A stretch of 64,000 bases of DNA from Polaromonas sp. YR568 (GCF_900116715.1 NZ_FPBM01000001.1:436784-500783); one strand, 5' to 3'; shown: positions 41,810-51,956, numbered from the stretch's first letter. The notes: generated by a model from the letters alone, not told the origin. Translations and numbers: made by a program.

Positions 41810-42801
41810 CAGTCAGCCTTGATTCCCTTTTGTGCCACCAGTTTCTTCCAGCGCTCATATTCTGACCGTATCAGCGCATCGGACTGCCCGGGTGTTTGCG
41901 GCCAGGCATCAAAACCTTCACGCGTTAGCCGCGTACGGACCTCAGGCGCATTCAGCGTCTCGTTCAGGGTGCGATTGAGTTTGACCAGCGTGTCCGGCAC
42001 AACACCCGCAGGCACGCTCACCACAAACCAGGTTTCAAACGCATAGTTCGGCAGCCCGGCTTCGGCCATGGTTGGCACCTCGGGAAGGATGGGCGAACGT
42101 TTGGGTCCCGTGACTGCCAGAGCCCTCAACTTGCCGCCCGCCACATGTTGCTGCGCTGCGGAAAGCACAGGGAAACTCATATCGACCTGGCCGGAGATGG
42201 TGTCGATCAGGGCCGGCCCGCCGCCCCGGTAAGGAACGTGAAGAATGAAGGTATTCGATTCGGCCTTGAACAATTCGGCCGCCATATGAAAAGTGCTGCC
42301 CGTGCCGGCCGAGCCGAATGAGAGCTTTCCGGGTCCGGCCTTGGCAAGTGCCACCAGTTCACGAACCGTCTTGGCCGGCACCTGATTGCTGACCACCAGC
42401 ACATGCTGCGATGTAGCGACGGTACCTACCGCTTTCAGGTCTTTCAGCGTGTCAAAGGGCAAGCGCCCGAAGAGCGACGGATTGATCGCCTGCGAGACCG
42501 TGTTGAGTGACAGCGTGTAGCCATCGGCCCGCGACTTGGCGACGGCATCCATGCCCAGGTTGCCGGAAGCTCCCGCCTTGTTGTCCACCACCACCGGCTG
42601 CCCGAGCCGCTTGCCCCAGTCGTCGGCGATCAGCCGCGCCGCAATGTCCGCGCTGCCGCCAGGCGCATAAGGCACCACCAGGCGAATCGGTTTGTCCGGA
42701 AAGCCCTGGCTCCAGGCCGGGGCGATACACGTCAAGGCAAGCCAGGCGGCACGGTAAACCAACGAGCGGCGCGCCTTGTGGTGAAGAGCGGTGAATGGCA
42801 T
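41809..42801 (-). CDS. Bug-family (TctC) periplasmic carboxylate receptor
   Basis: A 330-aa periplasmic binding protein. It has a signal sequence ending IAPAWSQ, then the family opening KPIRLVVPYAPGGSADIAAR. VDNKAGASGNLGMDAVAKS and the Bug signature GSAGTGSTFHMAAELFKAE follow, and HVPYRGGGPALIDTISGQVD is typical of ligand-binding loop 2. ATG 42801 has AGGAGA five bases upstream. It is coupled to the dehalogenase-like gene and followed by tartrate/malate dehydrogenase, so tartrate, malate or a haloacid are likely ligands. No TctA/TctB membrane parts are in the window. Confidence 0.92.
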   Translation of the reverse strand: MPFTALHHKARRSLVYRAAWLALTCIAPAWSQGFPDKPIRLVVPYAPGGSADIAARLIADDWGKRLGQPVVVDNKAGASGNLGMDAVAKSRADGYTLSLNTVSQAINPSLFGRLPFDTLKDLKAVGTVATSQHVLVVSNQVPAKTVRELVALAKAGPGKLSFGSAGTGSTFHMAAELFKAESNTFILHVPYRGGGPALIDTISGQVDMSFPVLSAAQQHVAGGKLRALAVTGPKRSPILPEVPTMAEAGLPNYAFETWFVVSVPAGVVPDTLVKLNRTLNETLNAPEVRTRLTREGFDAWPQTPGQSDALIRSEYERWKKLVAQKGIKAD

Positions 42802-42896
42802 GCGAGTCTCCTGTTCGTTATGAGACTGATTCTGTCTATCGCGCCGACTTGATTCAAGCAATAATCCGGCAATCGATTATTTCCTTTAAGGCATCA

Positions 42897-43874
42897 ATGG
42901 AACGCAGTGACCTTGAGCTGGTTCTGGCAGTTCGCGACGGCGGAAGCCTGAGCGCGGCCGCGCTCGCCCTCGATGTGGCGCCGCCGGTGGTGACCAAACG
43001 GCTTGCGGCCCTGGAAGCCAAACTGGGCCAGCGCCTCTTTCAGCGCACCACGCGCCGTGTGAGCCCCACGGCCGAGGGAGAGACTGTGTGCGAGCGCGCG
43101 CAAGTCCTGTTGCAGGGCTTCACGGCGCTTGAGTCAGAACTGCAGGAACGCAAGGCGGAGCCGACGGGATTGATCCGACTGGTCGCTACCTTCGGGTTTG
43201 GACGCTTGTGGCTGGGGCCGGCGCTTGCCAGCTTTCAGGAGCGTTATCCGCGCATTGAAGTCCAGCTGCAGCTCACCGAACAATTGCCCGACCTGGCGCT
43301 TGAAGGGTTTGACGGCGCCATCTGGCTCTGGTCGGTCGAAGGCAGGCAGGCGGCGCAGTGGGTTTCACGGCGGCTCGCACGCAACCAGCGCGTGCTGGTG
43401 GCCTCGCCCCGCTACATCAAGCAGCATGGCGCACCTGCGAACCTGGAAGCGCTGCAAGACCACAACTGCCTGATCGTGCGTGAAAACGGCAACACCTCTG
43501 GCCGGCGCTTTGACGTCTGGCCGCTGCACAGGGAGCGCGACAAGGCGCCATCTCGCGTACGGGTTCACGGCCCCCTATCGAGCAACTCGGGTGAACTGGT
43601 GCGTGACTGGTGCATGGAAGGCCGCGGCATCATGCTGCGCAGCCTGTGGGATATCGCGCCCCAGCTCGCGTCAGGGGAGCTGGTGCGCGTGCTGCCGGCC
43701 TATTCGATGCCCGATGCCGACATCCACTGGCTGGCGCCCTACCGCACCGACCAGCCCAAGCGTATCCGGCTGCTGATTGACTACCTGCTGGCCCAGTTCC
43801 AGAGCACGCCCTGGAAAACTACGCGGCCTGCGGCTTCGCGGGCCTCACCACGAGGCTCACGCCCAACGCCGTGA
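42897..43874 (+). CDS. LysR-family regulator divergent from the Bug-dehalogenase-dehydrogenase cluster
   Basis: A 325-aa regulator. Its N-terminal winged helix runs from LELVLAVRDGGSLSAAALAL through PPVVTKRLAALEAKLGQRLF. The effector domain starts near residue 88 (GLIRLVATFGFGRLWLGPAL). This is the DmlR/CrgA-like branch. ATG 42897 gives the usual start; the frame extends upstream into the divergent gene without support. Its 3' end overlaps the converging EamA gene by 56 bases. It probably activates the cluster at 39760-42801 in response to its substrate. Confidence 0.9.
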   Translation: MERSDLELVLAVRDGGSLSAAALALDVAPPVVTKRLAALEAKLGQRLFQRTTRRVSPTAEGETVCERAQVLLQGFTALESELQERKAEPTGLIRLVATFGFGRLWLGPALASFQERYPRIEVQLQLTEQLPDLALEGFDGAIWLWSVEGRQAAQWVSRRLARNQRVLVASPRYIKQHGAPANLEALQDHNCLIVRENGNTSGRRFDVWPLHRERDKAPSRVRVHGPLSSNSGELVRDWCMEGRGIMLRSLWDIAPQLASGELVRVLPAYSMPDADIHWLAPYRTDQPKRIRLLIDYLLAQFQSTPWKTTRPAASRASPRGSRPTP

Positions 43875-44733
43875 GGGCTGTACCAATCACAGTGGTCACA
43901 GTGATGGGCTCATCAAACAGCAGCCACGCCATCAGGGCCGTCGTAGGCGGCACAAGGTAGAGCAGGCTGGTCACCGAAGTGGCCGCACCGCGCTGTATCA
44001 GCAGGTAAAGCAGCGAGCTTCCGCCCAGCGTGAGCGCCAGCACCGACCACGCCATTGCACCCAGGAAGTGGGCATTCCAGGTGATCGCCTCGGTTTCGAA
44101 AAATGCCAGCGGCAGCGTCACCACAAAAGCTGCCGCCAGCTGGATGACGTTGGCCGTACGCACGTCGGTGGGTTTCATGAAGCGCTTTTGGTAAAGCGTG
44201 CCGGCGGTGATGCTGATGAGCGCAAACACCGTGCAGGCCAGTGTCACCGCCGTCACCTCCGTGCCCGTGCCGAACTTACGTGACACCACCAGCAGCAGGC
44301 CGCCCAGGCCCAGGCCCAAGCCGGCCCATTGACGCCCGCTGACTCTCGTGCCCTCGTCGCTGCCCTGCGCTACCCACGACACCCACAGCGCGGTGAGGAC
44401 CGGCTGCAAACCGACGATGAGCGCCGTCAGGCCAGACCCCATGCCGGCCTTGACGGCCACCCAGACGCCGCCAAGGTAAGCCGCATGCATCAGCACGCCC
44501 GTCACGGCCAGGTGCAGCCATTGCTGCCGGCTTTGTGGCCACGCGGCACGGGCGAGGACGATCCAGACCAGAAAGCAGACGATAGACAGGAAGTAACGGA
44601 TGGCCAGGAAGGTCAGCGGCGGTGCGTAAGGCAGGCCGTACTTGGCAACGATAAAGCCGGTGCTCCAGATCAGGACAAACACGGCGGGCATGGCCCGGAT
44701 CAACGCACCGGGGGCAGAAGAGGAAGAACTCAA
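43819..44733 (-). CDS. EamA/DMT-family transporter
   Basis: A 304-aa inner-membrane protein with ten predicted helices in two EamA halves (front: AMPAVFVLIWSTGFIVAKYG; second half starting near residue 155). These transporters usually export amino acids or other metabolites. There is a serine-rich N-terminus (MSSSSSAPG). It converges on and overlaps the LysR gene end. The substrate is unknown. Confidence 0.9.
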   Translation of the reverse strand: MSSSSSAPGALIRAMPAVFVLIWSTGFIVAKYGLPYAPPLTFLAIRYFLSIVCFLVWIVLARAAWPQSRQQWLHLAVTGVLMHAAYLGGVWVAVKAGMGSGLTALIVGLQPVLTALWVSWVAQGSDEGTRVSGRQWAGLGLGLGGLLLVVSRKFGTGTEVTAVTLACTVFALISITAGTLYQKRFMKPTDVRTANVIQLAAAFVVTLPLAFFETEAITWNAHFLGAMAWSVLALTLGGSSLLYLLIQRGAATSVTSLLYLVPPTTALMAWLLFDEPITVTTVIGTALTALGVSLVVRPAKPQAA

Positions 44734-44770
44734 AGGACGGGAGCCTTAAAACGGCAAACTAACGGCAACG

Positions 44771-45337
44771 CTACTTGGCACGCGCGCGGATTTCCGGGAT
44801 GGCTTTTTGCAGGTAATAAATCATGGACCAGACCGTGAGGATGGCGGAGATCCAGATCAGCCAGGTGCCCCATAGCTGCGTGTCGATAACGCCGAACAGC
44901 GTGCCGTGATACAGCAGGAAGGGGATGGCCACCATCTGCACCGTGGTCTTGACCTTGCCGATCATGTGCACGGCCACGCTCTTGGTGGCGCCAATCAGCG
45001 CCATCCACTCGCGCAGCGCGGAGATGGCGATTTCGCGGCCGATGATGATGAGCGCCACAAACACATCAGCCCGCTGCAGGTGGACCAGCACCAGCAAAGA
45101 AGCGCAAACAAGGAACTTGTCGGCCACCGGGTCGAGAAAGGCGCCGAAGGACGATGTCTGGTTGAGTTTGCGCGCCAGAAAGCCGTCCAGCCAGTCGGTC
45201 GCGGCGAATACAACAAACATCACGGTGGCAATCAGGTTGCGATCCGTCGGGGCGATGTTCAGGTAGAACACCCCCACGATCAGCGGAATCGCAACAATGC
45301 GCGTCCAGGTCATCAGCGTGGGGATGGTCAGAAACAT
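44771..45337 (-). CDS. pgsA: CDP-diacylglycerol-glycerol-3-phosphate 3-phosphatidyltransferase
   Basis: A 188-aa integral membrane enzyme that makes phosphatidylglycerophosphate. The CDP-alcohol phosphotransferase motif D-G-x2-A-R-x8-G-x3-D-x3-D is present in DWLDGFLARKLNQTSSFGAF and the following LDPVADKF. Several helices surround it. It lies 94 bases after uvrC on the same strand, a common pairing. Confidence 0.95.
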   Translation of the reverse strand: MFLTIPTLMTWTRIVAIPLIVGVFYLNIAPTDRNLIATVMFVVFAATDWLDGFLARKLNQTSSFGAFLDPVADKFLVCASLLVLVHLQRADVFVALIIIGREIAISALREWMALIGATKSVAVHMIGKVKTTVQMVAIPFLLYHGTLFGVIDTQLWGTWLIWISAILTVWSMIYYLQKAIPEIRARAK

Positions 45338-45431
45338 GGCCCGATTTTGGCACGAGCCGCACCAAGCCTGCCGTACGCCGGTTTAAAGCGCACCAAAACG
45401 GTGGTTTCCGTTGCTCAAATACGTCTGGCGT

Positions 45432-47453
45432 TCAATGCAGCGCGCGGTAGATTTCCTCGGCCAGATCCTTCGAAATGCCGTCCACCGTGGCGATGTCTTC
45501 GGCGCTGGCAGACGCGATGCCGCGTATGCCGCCAAAGCGCTGCAGCAGGCTCGCACGCCGCTTGGGGCCTATGCCCGCGATGTCTTCAAGCTTGCTGCCG
45601 CCCACCCTCACCTTGGCGCGCTTGGCCCGCATGCCGGTGATGGCGAATCGGTGGGCCTCATCGCGAATCTGCGCAATCAGCATCAGTGCGGCTGAATCCC
45701 GCCCCAAATAGACCTTCTCGCGCCCATCGGCAAACACCAGCTCTTCCAGGCCGACCTTGCGGCCCTCGCCCTTTTCAACGCCGGCAATCAGGCCCAGGTC
45801 CAGGCCGAGCTCTTCAAACACTTCGCGCGCCATCGACACCTGCCCCTTGCCGCCGTCCACCAGTACCAGGTCGGGCAGCTTGGCCTCGCCGTTGCGCGCG
45901 GCTTCGGCCAGGCGGGTGTAGCGGCGCGTCAGCACCTGGCGCATGGCGGCATAGTCGTCGCCGGGCGTGATGCCTTCGATGTTGTAGCGGCGATATTCGC
46001 TGTTGACCATCTTGTGCTCCTGGAACACCACACAGGAGGCCTGCGTCGACTCGCCCGCCGTGTGCGAGATGTCAAAACATTCGATGCGCAGGGTGTCCAG
46101 GTTGTCCAGCGGCAAATCCAGCGCCTCGGCCAGCGCGCGCGTGCGCGCCTGTTGCGAGCCCTGCTCGGCCAGCAGCCGGGCCAGCTGCAGGCCGGCATTT
46201 TTCTGGGCCATTTCCAGCCAGATGCGGCGCTGCTCGCGCGGCTGGTGGATGGCGGTGACCTTGGTGCCGGTCTGCGCGGTCAGCGCCTCCATCAGCTCTT
46301 TGTCCACCGGTTCGCTGCACACCAGGGTGGGCGGGACCGGCACGTCGATGTAATGCTGCGCAATAAAGGCTTCCAGCACCAGGGCTTCCAGCGACTTGCC
46401 GGCCGGTGCGGGCGGCGGCACTGCGACCACACCTTCACCGCCTGCCTCGGCTTGCGCAGCCTCAGCCTGCTTGGCATCCGCATCGATCTCCGCATCCAGC
46501 GCCGCAACATCGGTCGCGTTCTCCACATGGCTCGGAAAGTACGCCCTGTCGCCCAAATGACGGCCGCCGCGCACCATGGCCAGGTTGACGCAGGCCTTGC
46601 CGCCCTGCACCTTCACCGCCAGGATGTCGACATCCTTGTCGCCGCCGATCTCCATGGACTGCTGGTGCAATACCTTGGACAACGCCGACATCTGGTTGCG
46701 CAGCTCCGCAGCCTGCTCGAACTCCAGCTTGTCGGCATGCGCCAGCATTTTTTTCTCGAGCTCGGTCAGGATGTCCTGGGCCTGGCCTTGCAAAAACCGC
46801 TCGGCATTGGCTGTGTCCAGCGCGTACTGCTCGGGCGACACATGGCCCACGCAAGGAGCTGAGCAACGCTTGATCTGGTATAGCAGGCAGGGCCGGGTGC
46901 GGTTGTTGAACACCGTGTCTTCACAGGTGCGCAGGCGGAATACCTTTTGCAGCAGCAGGATGGTGTCCTTCACCGCCCAGGCGCTGGGGTAGGGCCCGAA
47001 GTAGCGGTGCTTTTTCTCAACCGCACCGCGGTAGTAGGCAATGCGCGGAAAGACCGCCCCCGTGGGCGCGGCCCCCTCTTCAGGGGCGCGTGCGCCCGTC
47101 AGCTTGAGGTAGGGGTAGCTCTTGTCGTCCCGAAACAGGATGTTGTATTTCGGGTTGAGTGTCTTGATCAGGTTGTTTTCCAGCAGCAGCGCTTCGGCCT
47201 CCGAACGCACCACCGTGGTTTCCATCCGGACGATCTTGGTCACCATGTGGCCGATGCGCGTGCCACCGTGATTCTTCTGGAAGTAGTTGGAGACCCGTTT
47301 CTTCAGGTTGCGCGCCTTGCCGACGTAAAGCACTCCGTCGTTGGCGTCGAAGTAGCGGTAGACGCCGGGCAACGCGGGCAGCGCGGCCACTTCCGCCAAC
47401 AGCTCAGGCGCATGTCCGGCGGGTAACTTTTCAACGGGAGCTTGTTCAGGCAT
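45432..47453 (-). CDS. uvrC: Excinuclease ABC subunit UvrC
   Basis: A 673-aa nuclease that makes both cuts in nucleotide excision repair. It has the N-terminal GIY-YIG domain ([20 protein letters not shown], then NYFQKN), the Cys-rich link ([14 protein letters not shown]), the UVR motif ([20 protein letters not shown]), the UvrC RNase H-like domain ([17 protein letters not shown]) and helix-hairpin-helix repeats at the C-terminus ([19 protein letters not shown]). A 40-residue Ala/Glu-rich insert lies near residues 320-360. ATG 47453 is chosen; the longer frame is unlikely. It is followed by pgsA. Confidence 0.96.
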   Translation of the reverse strand: MPEQAPVEKLPAGHAPELLAEVAALPALPGVYRYFDANDGVLYVGKARNLKKRVSNYFQKNHGGTRIGHMVTKIVRMETTVVRSEAEALLLENNLIKTLNPKYNILFRDDKSYPYLKLTGARAPEEGAAPTGAVFPRIAYYRGAVEKKHRYFGPYPSAWAVKDTILLLQKVFRLRTCEDTVFNNRTRPCLLYQIKRCSAPCVGHVSPEQYALDTANAERFLQGQAQDILTELEKKMLAHADKLEFEQAAELRNQMSALSKVLHQQSMEIGGDKDVDILAVKVQGGKACVNLAMVRGGRHLGDRAYFPSHVENATDVAALDAEIDADAKQAEAAQAEAGGEGVVAVPPPAPAGKSLEALVLEAFIAQHYIDVPVPPTLVCSEPVDKELMEALTAQTGTKVTAIHQPREQRRIWLEMAQKNAGLQLARLLAEQGSQQARTRALAEALDLPLDNLDTLRIECFDISHTAGESTQASCVVFQEHKMVNSEYRRYNIEGITPGDDYAAMRQVLTRRYTRLAEAARNGEAKLPDLVLVDGGKGQVSMAREVFEELGLDLGLIAGVEKGEGRKVGLEELVFADGREKVYLGRDSAALMLIAQIRDEAHRFAITGMRAKRAKVRVGGSKLEDIAGIGPKRRASLLQRFGGIRGIASASAEDIATVDGISKDLAEEIYRALH

Positions 47454-47524
47454 GCCCCTATTTTGCCGTGTACCGGCGAACCCGGCAGGGCCGATGCCCC
47501 GGAGGTCCCGCCCGGCAAAGGGAT

Positions 47525-49045
47525 TCAGCCCGGCCGGTAGTCCATGAGTTTTTTCGGCAACCGGATCAACCACAGGCGGGTCGGCTTCTCGTCATCACTG
47601 CCATTGATGATTTCGTACCTGAGCGGCGCTGCGCCCTTGCATTTTTTACCCCCCAGGACGCCGGCTGCATCCACCTTGCAGTCATCCACCTTGATGGCTT
47701 TGCCAGCCGCATCGACGATTCGCGCCGACACGCCAAAGTCGTTGTCGTTGATCAGCGCCAGCGTGTCGTCATTCACCAGGGCCAGGCCCTCGGCTTTCTC
47801 GGGCAGCCAGCCGTACAGAAGCTTTCCGCCCGCATCTTTTTTTCGCAGGTCGAGGATTTCCAGCCGTTTCGCAGCAGCAACCCCGGCCGCCGACAACTCG
47901 CCCAGGTCGCCGGCATATTCCAGCTCAAGCCCGTCCGCCAGTTTTTTGCCGGTCAGGTCGGTGGCGCCGGCCACATCCACGGCGACCAGCAGGTTGTGCA
48001 CTTCACCGTCGGCCTTGAATTTGCCTTGCTCGATCAGCACAAAGCGCGTGTCGCTCAGGGCGACGATGTCGCCGATCTTGGCATCCTTGCTTTTGCCGTA
48101 CCGGGCCAGGTCGTGTGGATAGGCAAACATGCGGGTCGCGCCGTTGGCCGGGTTGAACTCCACCAGGCGGGTAAAGGGGGCTTTGCCGGTATGCCGGGCC
48201 GACGGACCGCTCCCTATGTCGGGCATCTCCAGGATGCTCTGGATGGCCATGACCAGCTTGCCTCCGGGCGTGATGGCCAGACCTTCGCAGCCGCGATTCG
48301 GCTGGCGGAACTGAATCACCTCCGGCAGGCCGCTGGCTGGGGCGAATTTGGCCACAATGCGGCCGCTGTCAACCGCCACCTTGATCAGGTAGGGGCCGTA
48401 TTCATCGCAGATCCAGACGTGCTTGCCGTCCGGATCCCTGGCAATGGCCTCCGGGTCAATGCCATTGGGATCGAACCCCAGGGTGGCTTGCAGGGCTTCG
48501 GTCAAAGGGGTTTCGCCCGAGGACCCGATACCGGCCTGCACCGGGCGGCCGCTGACGTTCACGCCCTCTGCGGTTTTGATGTCAGTCACCGATACCAGCT
48601 CAGCCACCCCTTTGCGGACGCGGATCAGGCCAAATTTGGGCACGTAATCGGGCGCCGGAAACGCCTTGGTCTTGTCGGCCCCGTCCGGACCACGGCTGCC
48701 GCGGCCCAGGTCGGGCGAGTCGCCGTTGGGGCCACGATCAGTCAGCGCGTAAAACCACAAGCTACCGTCTGCATCCCTGTTGCGCAATGTCAGCCCAGAA
48801 CCGGGTGCGATCGGAAAACCTTGAGGAAAGCGCTGCCGGATGCCTGCATCCGTGCCGTTGTACGGAACGTAAAAACGGGGCGCAATCTGCACCGTATGCC
48901 GGGTCAGCGTCACACCATCAACGACAGATTTTTTCGCCTCTTGAGCGCTTGCCGCCATGCCGGCACCCACTGCCAACAACAAAATACCGCTGATGGCCCG
49001 TGCGCGCAGCGCCGATAGAGGATGTCGAATCACGATGAGCTCCAT
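47525..49045 (-). CDS. Secreted esterase-like phytase-family protein (PF13449-type)
   Basis: A 506-aa exported protein. The signal sequence is [18 protein letters not shown]. The mature part shows the blade-like repeats of the esterase-like activity of phytase family: [36 protein letters not shown] and [40 protein letters not shown] follows near the end. Members hydrolyse phosphate esters or bind ligands, but most are uncharacterised. ATG 49045 precedes the signal sequence without a clear ribosome site. It is divergent from earP. Confidence 0.85.
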   Translation of the reverse strand: MELIVIRHPLSALRARAISGILLLAVGAGMAASAQEAKKSVVDGVTLTRHTVQIAPRFYVPYNGTDAGIRQRFPQGFPIAPGSGLTLRNRDADGSLWFYALTDRGPNGDSPDLGRGSRGPDGADKTKAFPAPDYVPKFGLIRVRKGVAELVSVTDIKTAEGVNVSGRPVQAGIGSSGETPLTEALQATLGFDPNGIDPEAIARDPDGKHVWICDEYGPYLIKVAVDSGRIVAKFAPASGLPEVIQFRQPNRGCEGLAITPGGKLVMAIQSILEMPDIGSGPSARHTGKAPFTRLVEFNPANGATRMFAYPHDLARYGKSKDAKIGDIVALSDTRFVLIEQGKFKADGEVHNLLVAVDVAGATDLTGKKLADGLELEYAGDLGELSAAGVAAAKRLEILDLRKKDAGGKLLYGWLPEKAEGLALVNDDTLALINDNDFGVSARIVDAAGKAIKVDDCKVDAAGVLGGKKCKGAAPLRYEIINGSDDEKPTRLWLIRLPKKLMDYRPG

Positions 49046-49155
49046 GTCAGATTGATGGCGGTTTGTACCCACCCCGGGTGACATGGCCATGACATACGGG
49101 TCACCCCATGCCACCGCGCAGGGGAAGGCAGCAAGGCTGCATCACAATACCCGCC

Positions 49156-50313
49156 ATGGCCGGCGCACATGTTTGGGACATTTTTTGCAAAGTCATCGAC
49201 AACTTCGGGGACATCGGCGTGTGCTGGCGCCTGGCCGCCGACCTGGCCTCGCGCGGCCACACCGTGCGCTTGTGGGCAGATGACGTCACCGCATTGGGCT
49301 GGATGGCGCCCTCGGGCTGCGAAGGGGTGCGCGTGCTGCCCTGGCCGCAGGACGGCACGCCGCTGGATCTGGAGGCCGCAGGGTTTGCACAGCAACCGCC
49401 CGACGTGCTGATTGAAGCCTTCGGTTGCGAAATTGCTCCTGAATTCATAGCTGCCTGCGCAAGTAACACGAGGGCAGGAGGCCTAAAACCCGTATGGGTT
49501 AACCTGGAATACCTCTCCGCCGAGGCCTACGTCGAGCGCTACCACGCCATGCCCTCGCCCGTGCAAAGCGGCCCGGCGGCGGGCTGGACCAAGTGGTTTT
49601 TCTACCCCGGCTTCACAGCCGATACCGGCGGACTGCTTCGGGAACCGGACCTGCAAGCCAGACAGCAAAGCTTTGACCGCACCGGCTGGCTGAAAAGCCA
49701 GGGCATCGCCTGGGGCGGGGAAATGCTGGTGTCCCTGTTTTGCTATGAGCCCCCAGCCCTCGAAAGCCTGCTAGCGCAGTTCGCCGCGCACGGCCTGCAG
49801 GGCAAGCCCGTGCATTTGCTGGTGGCCGCCGGGCGCGCCACAAGCGCCGTCCGGGCTCTTTTGGGTGATGAGAATCGGCTGCAACCCAATAAAGACGGGC
49901 GCAAGCAGCTATCAATTTCATACTTGCCGCTTTTGGAGCAAACCGGGTTTGACCACCTGCTTTGGGCCTCTGACCTGAACTTCGTGCGCGGTGAGGATTC
50001 GCTGGTGCGGGCGCTCTGGGCCGGCAAGCCCTTTGTCTGGCATATCTACCCGCAGCACGACGACGCCCACCTGGCCAAGCTGCAGGCCTTCCTCGATATG
50101 CTGCAAGCGCCGCCCTCGCTGCGGGCGTTTCACGCGGCCTGGAACGGGAAAACGGCGCCGCAAACCACGGCCGATAACCCAGCAGCCAGTGCGGCCGCCC
50201 TGCTGGATGACCTGCCTGCCTGGCAAGCCGCCGCGCTGGCTGCGCGCACCCGCCTGATGGCGCAAGACGACTTGAGCACCCGCCTGCTCGGTTTTGTGGC
50301 AAAAAAACGCTAA
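49156..50313 (+). CDS. earP: EF-P arginine rhamnosyltransferase EarP
   Basis: A 385-aa GT-B glycosyltransferase that adds rhamnose from dTDP-rhamnose to Arg32 of EF-P, so ribosomes do not stall at polyprolines. The catalytic aspartates are in KVIDNFGDIGVCWRLA (Asp15 and Asp19). The nucleotide-sugar site is DLNFVRGEDSLVRALWAGKP, which holds the conserved Glu. efp follows 117 bases later and carries Arg32. The gene contains two dispersed palindrome copies translated in frame, in opposite orientations (in EFIAACASN and GRKQLSISYL), both in variable loops. Confidence 0.95.
   Translation: MAGAHVWDIFCKVIDNFGDIGVCWRLAADLASRGHTVRLWADDVTALGWMAPSGCEGVRVLPWPQDGTPLDLEAAGFAQQPPDVLIEAFGCEIAPEFIAACASNTRAGGLKPVWVNLEYLSAEAYVERYHAMPSPVQSGPAAGWTKWFFYPGFTADTGGLLREPDLQARQQSFDRTGWLKSQGIAWGGEMLVSLFCYEPPALESLLAQFAAHGLQGKPVHLLVAAGRATSAVRALLGDENRLQPNKDGRKQLSISYLPLLEQTGFDHLLWASDLNFVRGEDSLVRALWAGKPFVWHIYPQHDDAHLAKLQAFLDMLQAPPSLRAFHAAWNGKTAPQTTADNPAASAAALLDDLPAWQAAALAARTRLMAQDDLSTRLLGFVAKKR
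49435..49463 (+). repeat. Dispersed palindrome copy 1 inside earP
   Basis: GCTCC-TGAATTC-ATAGC followed by TGCCTGCGCAAG. One arm is degenerate (GCTCC). It is translated in frame. Confidence 0.65.
49898..49924 (-). repeat. Dispersed palindrome copy 2 inside earP, opposite orientation
   Basis: The tail GGGCGCAAGCA precedes GCTAT-CAATTTC-ATACT on the + strand, so the element reads on the minus strand. It is translated as part of a loop. Confidence 0.65.
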
Positions 50314-50430
50314 AATAGAGGGCTTTGCGGACTAGCTCGAAGGTCAACCAGACTTTGGCGTCCTGCACAACCCGCCGCGGAACCCGCACACCGGTGCATG
50401 CGTTTAGCGGCTTACCTCAGTGAAACTGCT

Positions 50431-50985
50431 ATGAAAATCGCTCAAGAAATCCGCGCCGGCAACGTCATCATGCACGGCAAAGACCCCATGGTGGTGCTCA
50501 AGACCGAATACAGCCGCGGCGGCCGCAATTCCGCCACCGTGCGCATGAAGCTCAAAAGCCTGGTCGCCAACTTCAACACCGAAGTCGTGTTCAAGGCCGA
50601 CGACAAGATCGACCAGATCGTCCTGGACAAGAAGGACTGCACCTACTCCTACTTCGCCGACCCTCTGTACGTCTGCATGGACTCCGAGTTCAACCAGTAT
50701 GAAGTCGAAGCCGAAAACATGGGCGACTCGCTCAACTACCTGCAAGACGGCATGGAACTGGAAGTCGTGTTTTACGACGGCAAGGCCATCTCGGTCGAAC
50801 TGCCCACCAGCGTTCAGCGCGAAATCACCTGGACTGAACCCGCCGTCAAGGGCGACACCTCCGGCAAGGTCCTGAAACCCGCCAAGCTCGCCACCGGCTT
50901 TGAAATCGGCGTGCCAATCTTCGTGGCCCAAGGCGACGTGGTTGAAATCGACACCCGCACCGGCGAATACCGCAAGCGCGTCTAA
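50431..50985 (+). CDS. efp: Elongation factor P (Arg32 type)
   Basis: A 184-aa translation factor with three beta-barrel domains that rescues ribosomes stalled at proline runs. The loop YSRGGRNSA places Arg at position 32, the residue glycosylated by EarP; Lys-type EF-P carries lysine around position 34 in its place. The internal domain starts near [14 protein letters not shown], and the C-terminus has [20 protein letters not shown] 50431 gives the family start [11 protein letters not shown]. It lies downstream of earP, with its own terminator. Confidence 0.97.
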   Translation: MKIAQEIRAGNVIMHGKDPMVVLKTEYSRGGRNSATVRMKLKSLVANFNTEVVFKADDKIDQIVLDKKDCTYSYFADPLYVCMDSEFNQYEVEAENMGDSLNYLQDGMELEVVFYDGKAISVELPTSVQREITWTEPAVKGDTSGKVLKPAKLATGFEIGVPIFVAQGDVVEIDTRTGEYRKRV

Positions 50986-51005
50986 ACGCAGCCGCTTCGG
51001 CTCAC

Positions 51006-51032
51006 AAAAAAGGCTCCTCACGGAGCCTTTTT
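51006..51032 (+). terminator. Terminator of efp
   Basis: AAAAAAGGCTCC-TCAC-GGAGCCTTTTT, a strong stem with A- and T-runs, 21 bases after the stop. Confidence 0.92.
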
Positions 51033-51092
51033 GCTTTGTACAGGGCCATCCCCCAAAGCCTCCCTGTCATCTTGATCGTTGACAATAAGTGC

Positions 51093-51956
51093 ATGGAACA
51101 AAAACAAGACCTCTCCGTCAGCCGCCTGGCCAATGCCTGGGCTGAACTTCAAGCCTATGCCAGAGAAGGCACTCCGCTGGAGGCCGACGCATCGCGGCTG
51201 GCATTTGCCGACCCGGAGTTTTTGCTGCGGCGCGAAACCCGCGGCATACGCTTTCAACTGGAATTGCTCAAGCCCGACCTGGAGCAGCAAGCCCATGGCA
51301 TCGAAAACACGGTGGTGGTTTTCGGCAGCGCCCGGTTTCGCAGCGAAGAAGACTCCGTCACCATGGTGGCTGAAGCCGAGGCCAGCGGTGACGCTGAAGC
51401 CATAGACCGCGCACGCAAGCTGGCGCGCAACGCCCACTATTACGAAAAGGCCCGCGCCTTCGGCAAGCTGGTGGCGCAATACAGCGAAGACAAATCGTCC
51501 GACAAAAAGCTCTTTATCTGCACCGGCGGCGGCCCCGGCATCATGCAGGCGGCCAACCGCGGCGCGCACGAGGCCGGCGGCTTGAGTGTGGGCCTGGCCA
51601 TCGCCCTGCCCATGGAAGAAGCCGCCAACCCCTATGTGCCGCCCGAGCTGTCGTTCAAGTTCCACTACTTCGCCCTGCGCAAGATGCATTTCATGATGCG
51701 CGCCAAGGCGCTTGTGGTGTTTCCCGGCGGCTTTGGCACGCTGGACGAACTCTTTGAAGTCGTCACGCTGGTGCAGACCCGCAAGGCCAAGCCGGTGCCC
51801 ATCATTCTCTTCGGCAGCAGCTACTGGAAGCGCCTGCTCAACACCGACATGCTGGTGGAAGAAGGCGTGATATCGCCCCACGACCTGAAGCTCTTTCAGT
51901 ATGTGGACGACGCGCAGGTCGCATGGGACCTGATCAAGGACTTTTACCGGCTTTAG
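51093..51956 (+). CDS. LOG-family protein (TIGR00730-like Rossmann fold)
   Basis: A 287-aa protein with the two LOG signature regions: FICTGGGPGIMQAANRGAHE and ALVVFPGGFGTLDELFEV (PGGxGTxxE). Members of this family release free base from nucleoside 5'-monophosphates. This one has a long N-terminal part of about 85 residues and belongs to the larger group, whose bacterial role is uncertain. ATG 51093 is the only sensible start. It converges with an MFS gene. Confidence 0.88.
   Translation: MEQKQDLSVSRLANAWAELQAYAREGTPLEADASRLAFADPEFLLRRETRGIRFQLELLKPDLEQQAHGIENTVVVFGSARFRSEEDSVTMVAEAEASGDAEAIDRARKLARNAHYYEKARAFGKLVAQYSEDKSSDKKLFICTGGGPGIMQAANRGAHEAGGLSVGLAIALPMEEAANPYVPPELSFKFHYFALRKMHFMMRAKALVVFPGGFGTLDELFEVVTLVQTRKAKPVPIILFGSSYWKRLLNTDMLVEEGVISPHDLKLFQYVDDAQVAWDLIKDFYRL

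Noticed and set aside
44871-44885. ATAGCTGCGTG in pgsA as another dispersed palindrome copy
   Set aside because: The left arm GCTAY at seven bases is absent and the tail diverges after TGCG; it fits ordinary coding sequence.
47468-49018. 516-codon + frame opposite the phytase-like gene
   Set aside because: It is a codon-bias shadow; the minus strand carries a signal sequence and family repeats.
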